Below, in pieces: positions 1-6,721 of a DNA stretch of 9,122 bases. The notes under the pieces were generated by a model that made no database searches, was not told where the DNA came from, and saw only the letters and a program-made list of their open reading frames with translations. A program made the position numbers and the translations under genes. Source of the DNA: Candidatus Latescibacterota bacterium (lineage in GTDB: Bacteria > Latescibacterota > UBA2968 > GCA-2709665). The stretch's first letter is position 1. Every line of letters starts with the position of its first letter. Location of the stretch: positions 1 through 9,122 of the forward strand of contig JASLMQ010000623.1 in assembly GCA_030746455.1 (NCBI GenBank), given 5' to 3'.

Positions 1-74
1 GCCCCGTGAGGCGTCAAGCCTCTCCGGTCGGGCGTATTCCGGGATGCGGGTAGGGCGCGGTTCGCGCACATGTG

Positions 75-109
75 TCTCCCCTCAAGGACCCCTCCTTGTC
101 GGGAGATTT
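75..109. terminator. Two-part stem-loop, possible terminator of an upstream gene
   Basis: The sequence shows a nested inverted repeat. TCTCCC (75-80) pairs with GGGAGA (101-106), and CAAGGA (83-88) pairs with TCCTTG (93-98) around a CCCC loop. The two stems are separated by a symmetric CT/TC internal mismatch. The hairpin is followed by TTTCGCTTT, which is only a broken T-tract, so intrinsic termination of a gene lying left of the window is plausible but not strong. It ends 6 nt before the -35 of the promoter candidate, so it could instead be an operator for a dimeric regulator. Confidence 0.5.
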
Positions 110-112
110 CGC

Positions 113-141
113 TTTACAGGCCCCCGGCCCTGGTGTATCAT
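113..141 (+). promoter_or_regulatory. Sigma70-type promoter candidate for the operon
   Basis: TTTACA at 113-118 matches the -35 consensus TTGACA at five of six bases. TATCAT at 136-141 matches the -10 TATAAT at five of six. The spacer is exactly 17 nt. A transcript would begin near 147-149, giving an 85-90 nt leader before the GTG start at 237. It lies in the only sizeable non-coding gap ahead of the gene run and just downstream of a hairpin, which is where an operon promoter is expected. Sigma70-like consensus is assumed for an unidentified host. Confidence 0.55.
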
Positions 142-236
142 AGGCCCTGCAAATCCCGTGAGATAGGAGACCGACGACGCGAGGTCGACGCAGCCCGATT
201 CGACGCCTCCGCCGCGCACAGAATAAGGCAGAACGC

Positions 237-1058
237 GTGAAGGCCAAACCCAGTTCCAGGTCCTATTCGCTGCACCGACTGATCGAGCACGCAGAGGTCC
301 CCGCGCGCGCGATCGGGATATTCTGGCTGGGCGGCCCTGCGCTGGCCTTCAAGACCTCTGCGAAGTGCGTCTATGTGATCGACCCTGTGTTCTCGGACTG
401 GGAAGACAGTGGGCCCGTGGGGGCCATTGATGTCCGTCCCGACGTGGTGCTGTGCACGCTCCACGCGCCCGACGGGATCGACGTGTCCACGCTGTCGCAC
501 ATCGCTACTGCGTACCCCGAGGCGAGATTCATCGGATCGGAGACGGGCCGCGACTGTATGATCGGCCGGGGCGGACACGCCGGCTCCGACGAGGTGCCCA
601 TCAACCCGGCCCGGGTCCACGTGATCGATCCGGGCCTCCGGATGGACATCAGGAGGGTGGGCCTGCGCGACTCGCTCCGAATCCTGGCTCTGCCCGATGG
701 GGATGGCTGTGGTCCGATGAACGCGATCTTCAGCTTTGGGGCCCTCCACGTGTGCCTGGCGCGGCGGGTGTCGGGGTCTGAAGGCGTCGATCGTCTTTGC
801 GCGGCTGCCCGTCCGCGGGTCGATGTTCTGGTCTGGTCGTTGAAGGCCGAGAACCTGGAGGCCTTTCCCGAGGCCGTGGAGCGCCTGCGCCCGCGCTATG
901 CCGTTCCGATCGATTACGACCGCGGCGTGGACGGGCGGTCGGCCGCCAGGAAGTTCAGAGAGCAGGCCGCCGGGGTGACGGGGGTGCAGGTCTACCTGTA
1001 CCCAGAGGATTATATGGAAGGACTGGTCTACTCGAGAATCATGAGAAGGCGGAAGTAG
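237..1058 (+). CDS. Degenerate MBL-fold (UlaG-like lactonase-like) protein
   Basis: 273 aa, cytosolic (no signal peptide or membrane segment). The start is GTG at 237 with AAGG at 225-228, 8 nt upstream. The N-terminal half follows the UlaG/MBL pattern: the IFWLGGPALAFKT strand pair (28-40), then VYVIDPVFSD (45-54), then DVVLCT (69-74), where the family has THDHxDHxD. Here that loop reads TLHAPDGID (74-82), so the HxHxDH histidines are gone and only D79 remains. The later ligands also appear replaced: the A-x-H site by LPDGD (152-156), the GDT segment by ARRV (175-178), and the C-terminal PMHY by PIDY (224-227). UlaG-type proteins open lactones such as ascorbate 6-phosphate using divalent metal. 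With no visible metal site this copy is probably not such an enzyme and may be a scaffold, a sensor or a repurposed enzyme. It is the first gene of the run, 21 nt before the isochorismatase-like gene. The fold call is good; the function is unknown. Confidence 0.72.
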   Translation: MKAKPSSRSYSLHRLIEHAEVPARAIGIFWLGGPALAFKTSAKCVYVIDPVFSDWEDSGPVGAIDVRPDVVLCTLHAPDGIDVSTLSHIATAYPEARFIGSETGRDCMIGRGGHAGSDEVPINPARVHVIDPGLRMDIRRVGLRDSLRILALPDGDGCGPMNAIFSFGALHVCLARRVSGSEGVDRLCAAARPRVDVLVWSLKAENLEAFPEAVERLRPRYAVPIDYDRGVDGRSAARKFREQAAGVTGVQVYLYPEDYMEGLVYSRIMRRRK

Positions 1059-1067
1059 TGGCCGCTT

Positions 1068-1106
1068 GGGGAGAGCGATATGGCCGATAGGCGGGAGATC
1101 ACGATG
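1068..1106 (+). promoter_or_regulatory. Two tandem ribosome-binding site/start pairs
   Basis: GGGGAG at 1068-1073 sits 6 nt before ATG 1080, and GGGAG at 1093-1097 sits 6 nt before an in-frame ATG at 1104. Both are near-ideal Shine-Dalgarno arrangements, so sequence alone does not settle the start of the isochorismatase-like gene. The shorter form would begin MPIRYYKDY and lack eight residues. Confidence 0.6.
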
Positions 1107-1814
1107 CCGATCCGCTACTACAAGGACTACAAGGGCGGATACGACTATGGGTACGAAGACCTCGCGTTGCCACTCGACGCATGCGCCTTCCTCCTTGTCG
1201 ACGTGGACGGTGGCTACTCCGTCGAGAGTGGGGGGCAGGCCCATCCGACCACAAGGGACTTCATCGTCCCGGCGCTGGAGGCCGCGCGCAGGGCGGGGCT
1301 GCTGGTTGCCTACGTCCACAACGACCTGCGGCTCGTGGCGGATGAGGGCAACATCGCGGGGGAGGTCTGGGGAAAGACGAAGACCCCTCAAGGCGGGGCC
1401 TACCTCGAGGCCTGGCGCAAACGCGGCGACTATGCGCCCACCTACCATCCGTGCGTGGCCCCGCGGCCGGATGAGCGGAACTTCCCAAAGTGGATGTGGA
1501 GCGGGTTCCGAGACACCTTTCTCGACCAGCACCTGAGGAGCCACGGGATCCAGACGCTGTTCGCCGTGGGCTACAGTCGACGGGCCTGTCTCCACTACAC
1601 CTGCGCGGAGGCCATCGGACGCAACTACCGTGTCATCCTGCTGAGGGACTGCTCGAATCCGCCTGGCGAGATCGAGATGCCCGACACGCTCGACGAGAGC
1701 CTTCCCGAAGGGGGATGGGTGAACCGGATCATGCTTCGGCAGTTCGAACACCTGATCGGCTACACCACCACATCGGCGGAGTTCGTGGACGCCTGCGGGG
1801 CCATTACGCAATGA
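1080..1814 (+). CDS. Isochorismatase-like cysteine hydrolase
   Basis: 244 aa (236 if ATG 1104 is used). The alpha/beta layout fits the isochorismatase-like hydrolases, which cleave amides such as nicotinamide or N-carbamoyl compounds, or the vinyl ether of isochorismate. The catalytic triad is visible: D41 in LLVDVD (38-43), K137 in NFPKWMWSGF (134-143) and nucleophile C170 in VGYSRRACLHYTCAEA (163-178), followed by the usual strand and RDC (189-191). A long insertion before the lysine (about 88-130) and an aromatic N-terminal tail rich in Y, K and D (13-25) set it apart from short nicotinamidases, so the substrate cannot be read from sequence. No signal peptide, so cytosolic. Its TGA overlaps the ATG of the dehydratase gene (ATGA, 1811-1814), a strong sign of translational coupling and a shared pathway. 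An amidase is more likely than an isochorismatase because no siderophore or menaquinone genes are nearby. Confidence 0.85.
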   Translation: MADRREITMPIRYYKDYKGGYDYGYEDLALPLDACAFLLVDVDGGYSVESGGQAHPTTRDFIVPALEAARRAGLLVAYVHNDLRLVADEGNIAGEVWGKTKTPQGGAYLEAWRKRGDYAPTYHPCVAPRPDERNFPKWMWSGFRDTFLDQHLRSHGIQTLFAVGYSRRACLHYTCAEAIGRNYRVILLRDCSNPPGEIEMPDTLDESLPEGGWVNRIMLRQFEHLIGYTTTSAEFVDACGAITQ

Positions 1815-2944
1815 AGATCGCCGACATCGACACGATCTTGATCGATTCCCCAGGCCGAAAGTGGACCATTGTGCAGGTGCACACGGACGAGGGACTGACC
1901 GGCTTGGGCGAGGCGACCTACTCGAACAAGGAACCCGTGGTGGCATCTGCCGTCGACCACCTCAAGCAGGAGCTTATTGGGGAGGACCCGGCCCGAATCG
2001 AGTACCTCTGGCACAAGATCTTTCATCCCTCGTCGCTCAGCGGCATCTGGCGGATGGTGGGCCCGGTGTGGATGAGCGCGATGAGCGGCATCGACCAGGC
2101 GTTGTGGGACCTGAAGGGCAAGGTCGCGGGGCTTCCCGTGGTGGAGCTGCTCGGGGGACGGTTCCGTGACCGCGTGGACGTGTATACGCATTTCTACGGA
2201 GAGACACCCGAGGCGGCCGCTCGGAATGCGGCCCAGAAGGCCGCGGAGGGATACGTAGCCCTGAAGACGGGGGCCGGCACGAGCGATGGATTCAGCGGCG
2301 GTCTGTACCGGGAAAACGGCAAGCCGGAGGAGACGGCGGCGACGTTCGCGGCCGCTCGGGAGGCCGTTGGGCCTGACGTGAAGCTGCTGGTGGACTGCCA
2401 TGGTCGTTTCACGGTCTCCGGGGTGGTTCGTCTTGCCAGGGCGCTCGAGCCGTACGATCTGTACTGCCTGGAAGACCCGGTTCCTCCCGAGGACCTGTCG
2501 GTCTATCCCAGGGTGCGGCGGGAGACGTCGATACCGATCATGGGCAGTGAGCGCCTGAACACGAAGACGCAGTTCAGGCAGCTCCTCGAGTTGGACGGGG
2601 TGGACATCGCACAGCCCGATCTGGTCTACACCGGCGGCATCACCGAGGCCAGGAAGATCGCGGCCATCGCCGACACGTTCCACGTGCCGATCTCGTTCCA
2701 CAACACCAAGGGACCGGTGGGGATTCTGGCCGCTGCACATCTGTTGGCCTCGATCCCGAACGATGCGCCGATGGAGTTCGTGACCGGGATCGACTGGCGT
2801 GATGACATCCTGACAGAGCCGCTGCAGGTGGAGGATGGGTGTCTGGTCGTGCCGGACCGGCCCGGGCTGGGTGTCGAACTGGACATGGACGGCGTCGAAT
2901 GTCACCGTTGGCGCGGGGGGGAGAGCGGCGCTGATGCCGGCTGA
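1811..2944 (+). CDS. Mandelate racemase/enolase-superfamily sugar-acid dehydratase, galactonate dehydratase type
   Basis: 377 aa. ATG 1811 is chosen because it overlaps the preceding stop (ATGA) and gives the family's usual MKI start. The N-terminal capping domain (1 to about 115) includes TDEGLTGLGEA (25-35) and the SGIDQALWDLKGK segment (92-104). A TIM barrel with metal ligands follows: D195 in LVDCHGR, E221 in CLEDP and E247 in GSER. H197 follows D195, D270 lies in AQPDL, and H297 lies in ISFHNTKGP. The D-x-H metal/acid pair and the D270/H297 dyad match the arrangement known for E. coli DgoD, where two histidines act as acid and base to remove water from D-galactonate and give a 2-keto-3-deoxy acid. 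K152 sits at the usual lysine strand. A loop of about 15 residues at 156-172 is specific to this protein. Substrate could be galactonate, another aldonate or an amide derivative. Cytosolic and Mg2+ dependent by family. Confidence 0.88.
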   Translation: MKIADIDTILIDSPGRKWTIVQVHTDEGLTGLGEATYSNKEPVVASAVDHLKQELIGEDPARIEYLWHKIFHPSSLSGIWRMVGPVWMSAMSGIDQALWDLKGKVAGLPVVELLGGRFRDRVDVYTHFYGETPEAAARNAAQKAAEGYVALKTGAGTSDGFSGGLYRENGKPEETAATFAAAREAVGPDVKLLVDCHGRFTVSGVVRLARALEPYDLYCLEDPVPPEDLSVYPRVRRETSIPIMGSERLNTKTQFRQLLELDGVDIAQPDLVYTGGITEARKIAAIADTFHVPISFHNTKGPVGILAAAHLLASIPNDAPMEFVTGIDWRDDILTEPLQVEDGCLVVPDRPGLGVELDMDGVECHRWRGGESGADAG

Positions 2945-5027
2945 GATCTATCGGGTGGACCCGCCATGTTTGCCGCAGGAGGACCTGTCTGGAGAGACAG
3001 GAGCACGTCTGATCCGGCTGATGGGCGGGCAGGCCCGGAAGGCCCTTTCGTGGCTGGAGGACGCGCGAGGTCAGGACGGTTCCTTCCGAATACCGGATGC
3101 CCGCGCAGGAGATCGGTGGCCGCGTCACATACTCTACCATGCCTCGGGTAGCGCGTTGGTGTTCGCGGTCCTGGCCCGGTTGGCTGAGACGAAGCAGATT
3201 CCTTCGGACGCCACGCGCGATTCGCTGGAGCTAAGCGCCAACGACCTTCTGCGAGCGGTGGCGGAGAGCCACCAGGCCAGCGGCAGCGCGGTGGAGCGGC
3301 CCGAGCTGTGGCCCCGGTTTTCCGCTATCCGCGTGCTCTTCGCGGCGTGCCTGGGTGCCTGGCTGATCTGGGATCGGCTCGATCCGGATACGCGGTCTCT
3401 GCTTGCGTGTCTGTTGGCGCGCGAGGCGGACCTGTTCAACGAAGAGCCCGTGCCGGCACAGCTCTATCACGACACCCAGGCCGAGTCCAATGCCTGGTTT
3501 GGAAGCGGTCTTGCGCTTGCCAGCTGCATGCTGCGCGCCCATCCGCACAGAGAGATCTGGCGAGAGAAGGCGGTGGGCATGATGGTCAGCGCCTATGCCG
3601 CGCCGGAGGATGTGGTCAGCGACCGTGTCGTGGACGGCAAGCCGCTCAACGAGTGGCTCACCGGGCCAAATGCCTTTCCGGACTACACGGTGGAGAACCA
3701 CGGGTTCGTGCACCCGGACTACATCGCGGCGGTCTCGGAGATGGTCCGGTCGGCCATCTGCTATCGCCTGGCCGGCGAGGCGGTCCCTGAGTCGGCGACT
3801 TTCAACGCCGCTCACGTCTTCGACGTGCTGATGCTGCTGAACCTTCCGGACGGGAACCACCTGTATGTTCAGGGCTCCGACTACACGAGCCGCAGGCTGG
3901 ATTCCTTCTTCCAGGCCTGCAATCTGCTGCCCCTTGCGCCGGATCCGCTGCGAGAGGCCTGCTTTCTCCGCTCACTGAGCGGCCTGGAACGGATGGCCGA
4001 ACAGCGTCCCGACGCGCTCTGGAGCGGCTGCCTGGGATTTCCGTTCGACCTGGGCGTGAACTGGGGGCTCTTGGAGAACTACCTGATGCGACGTCTGTTC
4101 GGGGATGGGGAACCGGCCATTCCCACGGACGAGATAGAGGGCCGCCTGACGGGGGTGCACGCGTCGGAGGACGGCCGGTTCGCCGTTCACAGGACGGCGA
4201 AGACGCTTTCGAGCTTCAGCTGGCATGGGGCCAGGAAGCAGGCCAACCTAATGGGGCTGACGCTGCCTCTGGAGCCGGATGTCCTGGTGAGCCCGCTGCC
4301 GATCGGCGGCTACGTAGGAGAGGTGAGAGAGGCCGGCGAGGATTCGCATCCGCCGCGCCTCGTGTGGAGCAGGATCGAGGAGAGAGCTGACGGATTCGGA
4401 GCAATGGTTGGGATGGACCGGTGCGATGGCAAGGTACGCCAGCACACCGCCTTCGTCTCGTTGCCAGGTGGCTTGAGCGTCTGTCTCGAAGAGCGGACGG
4501 CGTCACAGACGGTGGAACTGGATCGCGCGGACTCGGGCAACGTGGCCGTCTATGACGACCTGCGCTGGCCCTTCCAGTATGCGGCGCGGAGCTTCTACGC
4601 GGATGGGGGATCGTTAGATCCGGAGGCGGAGGCCGTCCACGCGGGTTGCTGGGTGAACGTGGACGATCGGCTGGGGCTCGTTGCGCTGGGCGCGGATGCG
4701 ATCACCTTCCAGCATTTCCAGGAGGAGACGGACTACGATCGGTGGCGTATCGCGTTCACCGGCAACGCCACAGGGACGTTCTCCGCGGGCCAGCGGAGCG
4801 GGTCCTTCGCCGTTGTCACCTGTCCCGGGCAGCGGCGGGACGAGACGGCCGCTCTGGCCGGATCGCTCCAGGAGCGGGGCTGGCTGCTCGACACGCCGGG
4901 CGCGCTTGCGGTGCAGGTGGGGGCCGACTTCGTGTACGCGGTCTTCTCGTGTACCCACCACCGGATCGAGCGGAACGATCACGTTCTCGAGCTGGCGCCC
5001 CAGAGCGTCGGGTATATGGCAGTGTGA
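2934..5027 (+). CDS. Large toroid-type protein, polysaccharide lyase/glycosidase-like, function unknown
   Basis: 697 aa from ATG 2934. This start overlaps the dehydratase gene by 11 nt and has a G-run plus GAGAG just upstream (about 2916-2925); an earlier in-frame ATG at 2835 lies deep inside the dehydratase gene and is unlikely. Residues about 20-400 are mostly amphipathic helices rich in Trp, Leu and Ala, as in (alpha/alpha) toroids of heparinase II/III-like lyases and some glycosidases. Residues about 415-697 are predicted beta-strand rich, like the beta-sandwich that follows such toroids. Two conserved-looking polar clusters stand out: DTQAESNAW (180-188) and ENHGFVHPDY (254-263), with E254, N255, H256, H260 and Y263 as catalytic candidates, since Asn/His/Tyr sets act in toroid lyases. 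YVQGSDYTSRRLDSF follows about 50 residues later. No signal peptide, so it would act on imported oligosaccharides or small glycosides. I cannot assign a named family; fold and class are inference, the gene itself is secure. Confidence 0.8.
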   Translation: MPAEIYRVDPPCLPQEDLSGETGARLIRLMGGQARKALSWLEDARGQDGSFRIPDARAGDRWPRHILYHASGSALVFAVLARLAETKQIPSDATRDSLELSANDLLRAVAESHQASGSAVERPELWPRFSAIRVLFAACLGAWLIWDRLDPDTRSLLACLLAREADLFNEEPVPAQLYHDTQAESNAWFGSGLALASCMLRAHPHREIWREKAVGMMVSAYAAPEDVVSDRVVDGKPLNEWLTGPNAFPDYTVENHGFVHPDYIAAVSEMVRSAICYRLAGEAVPESATFNAAHVFDVLMLLNLPDGNHLYVQGSDYTSRRLDSFFQACNLLPLAPDPLREACFLRSLSGLERMAEQRPDALWSGCLGFPFDLGVNWGLLENYLMRRLFGDGEPAIPTDEIEGRLTGVHASEDGRFAVHRTAKTLSSFSWHGARKQANLMGLTLPLEPDVLVSPLPIGGYVGEVREAGEDSHPPRLVWSRIEERADGFGAMVGMDRCDGKVRQHTAFVSLPGGLSVCLEERTASQTVELDRADSGNVAVYDDLRWPFQYAARSFYADGGSLDPEAEAVHAGCWVNVDDRLGLVALGADAITFQHFQEETDYDRWRIAFTGNATGTFSAGQRSGSFAVVTCPGQRRDETAALAGSLQERGWLLDTPGALAVQVGADFVYAVFSCTHHRIERNDHVLELAPQSVGYMAV

Positions 5028-5038
5028 GGGGGGAGACG

Positions 5039-6655
5039 GTGCTGGATCTGGTGATCCGTGGTGCGGAGGTCATCGACGGCACGGGCCGGTCGAGCTACAC
5101 GGCCGATCTCGGCGTCGAGGGGGACTCGATTGCCTTTGTGGGCGGGGAGCAGACGGAGAGCAGGTCGGTGATCGATGCCGGGGGCCTGGCCGCGGCACCC
5201 GGGTTCATAGACATCCACGCGCACTCCGACTACAGCCTTCTGCTGGATGGCCGGGCCATGAGCGCCCTGCATCAGGGCGTGACTACGCAGATCAGCGGCA
5301 ACTGTGGCATCTCGGCATTCCCCGCGGGCCCGAACGGTCCCTACCTGGGTCCCTTCGATTCGGCACGGTTGCGAAGCGCGCTGACTCCGTCGTGGGAATC
5401 GGCGGCCGGCTATTTCGACGTCCTGGCCGAACGGGGCATCGCCGTGAACGCCGGATTCCTCGTGGGCCACGGCGGCGTTCGGCAGGCCGTGAAGGGTGAG
5501 GCAACGGATCCACCGTCCGAAGACGAGATCGGGCGGATGCAGGAGCTGGTGGAGATCCAGATGCGCGAGGGCGCCATGGGTCTGTCCACCGGGCTGACCT
5601 ACGTGCCGGGCAGTTTCGCGCAGACCGAGGAGATCATCGCGCTGGCAAAGGTGACTGCGCCCTGCGGCGGGATCTACGCAACACATATGCGCAATTACAA
5701 CGCCGGGATCATGGAGGCGCTCGACGAGGCGATCACCATCGGGCGCGAGGCGGGGGTCCCGGTCCAGGTCTCGCACATCACGCCCTGCCCGCCCGCCACG
5801 GGGAGCGCCGGGGTGCTGCTCGAGCGGATGGCCGAGGCAAGGGCCAGCGGGCAGGATGTGACCGCCGAGACGGAGCTGTATGCCACGGGATCCACATCCC
5901 TGAAGTCGCTTCTGCCGCCATGGGCCCTGATGGGAGGCAACGATGAGTTGGTTGCCCGTCTGAGGCGGCCGGACCAGAGGGAACGGATGTGGAAGGAGAT
6001 CCAGGAGAAGGGCTCTGAGCTCGGTGGAAGCACCAAGACGGTTCTGATGCAGCGGGAGGAGTGGGACAAGCTGTGGATGGGGAACTGCTCGGTGAACACG
6101 GAGCTGACCGGCAAGACCTTCGGGACCATCGGGCGACTGCGCAAGACGGATCCGTTCAGCGCGATTTGCGACATTCTGGTGGAAGAGCGTGGCGCCGCCA
6201 GCTTCTACGGTGAGGACAAGGCAGACGGCGACATCGATACGCTGGCGCAGGGAGATGGCTGTGGGCTGGGTACCGATGGACTGGCGCTGGCATCGGACGG
6301 ACCCCTGTCCGAGGAGCGCGAGCACCCGAGATGCTATGGCGGCATGGCCCACGCGATCCGTACGCTGGTGAGGGAGCGGAAGGCGCTCACGCTCGAGCAG
6401 TTCGTGCAGAAGGTGACGCAGTTCCCGGCAGACCGGATGAGGCTTGTAGACCGCGGGACGCTGGCTCCGGGGAAGAAGGCGGACATCGTGGTGTTCGATC
6501 CGGAGCGGATCACGGACCGGGCGACGATGACACAACCGTGCAGGTACTCCGAGGGAGTGAAGTGGCTGGTGGTGAACGGAGAGACGGTGATCGAGGAGGG
6601 TCGAGCGACGGGAGCGAGGCCGGGAAGAGTACTACGGAGAGGCATTGAAAGTTGA
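5039..6655 (+). CDS. N-acyl-D-amino-acid deacylase family amidohydrolase
   Basis: 538 aa. The start is GTG 5039 (VLDLVIRGAEVIDGTG), 11 nt after the previous stop with a GAGGGGGGAG stretch at 5026-5035. An in-frame GTG at 5024, overlapping that stop, is the alternative and adds five residues. The family removes the acyl group from N-acyl-D-amino acids, and relatives act on D-glutamate derivatives or hydantoin-like rings. The small beta-domain comes from both ends, around a TIM barrel. Ligands visible: H60 and H62 in FIDIHAHSDY, C89 in SGNCGIS (the bridging cysteine typical of D-aminoacylases), H216 in ATHMRNY, H246 in VQVSHI and D420 in LASDGPL. STGLTYVPG and the C-terminal GTLAPGKKADIVVFDP are family hallmarks. 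The metal set is therefore complete and the enzyme is probably active. Cytosolic. The exact substrate is not determinable; the neighbouring sugar-acid dehydratase makes an N-acyl derivative from the same pathway possible. Confidence 0.9.
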   Translation: MLDLVIRGAEVIDGTGRSSYTADLGVEGDSIAFVGGEQTESRSVIDAGGLAAAPGFIDIHAHSDYSLLLDGRAMSALHQGVTTQISGNCGISAFPAGPNGPYLGPFDSARLRSALTPSWESAAGYFDVLAERGIAVNAGFLVGHGGVRQAVKGEATDPPSEDEIGRMQELVEIQMREGAMGLSTGLTYVPGSFAQTEEIIALAKVTAPCGGIYATHMRNYNAGIMEALDEAITIGREAGVPVQVSHITPCPPATGSAGVLLERMAEARASGQDVTAETELYATGSTSLKSLLPPWALMGGNDELVARLRRPDQRERMWKEIQEKGSELGGSTKTVLMQREEWDKLWMGNCSVNTELTGKTFGTIGRLRKTDPFSAICDILVEERGAASFYGEDKADGDIDTLAQGDGCGLGTDGLALASDGPLSEEREHPRCYGGMAHAIRTLVRERKALTLEQFVQKVTQFPADRMRLVDRGTLAPGKKADIVVFDPERITDRATMTQPCRYSEGVKWLVVNGETVIEEGRATGARPGRVLRRGIES

Positions 6656-6661
6656 GAAATC

Positions 6662-6688
6662 TTGACCTGGGCATGGGAGCCAGGTCGA
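6662..6688 (+). repeat. Perfect inverted repeat (stem-loop) after the deacylase gene
   Basis: GACCTGG (6664-6670) and CCAGGTC (6680-6686) form a perfect 7-bp stem with a 9-nt loop. In RNA it extends by a U-G and a U-A pair at 6663/6687 and 6662/6688. It begins 7 nt after the stop at 6655. There is no T-tract, so it is more likely an RNA 3'-end stabiliser, attenuator or processing element than an intrinsic terminator. It separates the tight five-gene run from the acylase gene. Confidence 0.55.
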
Positions 6689-6721
6689 TGGCAGGAGGAT
6701 GCACGGAAAGAGAGGCAAACG

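Noticed and set aside
3..53. Possible C-terminal end of an upstream gene stopping at TAG 51-53
   Set aside because: Only about 16 codons are visible and another frame is also open here. A gene end would fit the hairpin that follows, but nothing in the residues supports it.
175..206. Three copies of CGACGC in the leader (175, 186, 201)
   Set aside because: Spacing is uneven (11 and 15 nt) and the hexamer is common in DNA of this composition, so a binding-site array is not supported.
138..1946. 602-codon open frame on the minus strand opposite genes 1 and 2
   Set aside because: It is rich in Arg, Pro and His, with no recognisable domain, and lies fully opposite two genes with clear family motifs. 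Long antisense frames are common in GC-rich DNA.
1760..2905. 381-codon minus-strand open frame opposite the dehydratase gene
   Set aside because: It is a shadow of the dehydratase codons, with no domain and no plausible start context.
4646..5038. N-terminal extension of the deacylase frame into the toroid gene
   Set aside because: The frame is open, but the residues are Arg/Gly-rich and unlike the family. Deacylases begin at the LDLVIRGAEVIDGTG segment, and a ribosome-binding site sits just before GTG 5039.
4979..6535. 518-codon minus-strand open frame opposite the deacylase gene
   Set aside because: It mirrors the codon phase of the deacylase gene, has composition typical of antisense GC-rich frames and no motif. 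The + strand gene has a full set of metal ligands.
6662..6690. TTGACC at 6662-6667 as a -35 box for the acylase
   Set aside because: No acceptable -10 lies 16-18 nt downstream (the bases there are GC-rich), and the element is better explained as one arm of the inverted repeat.
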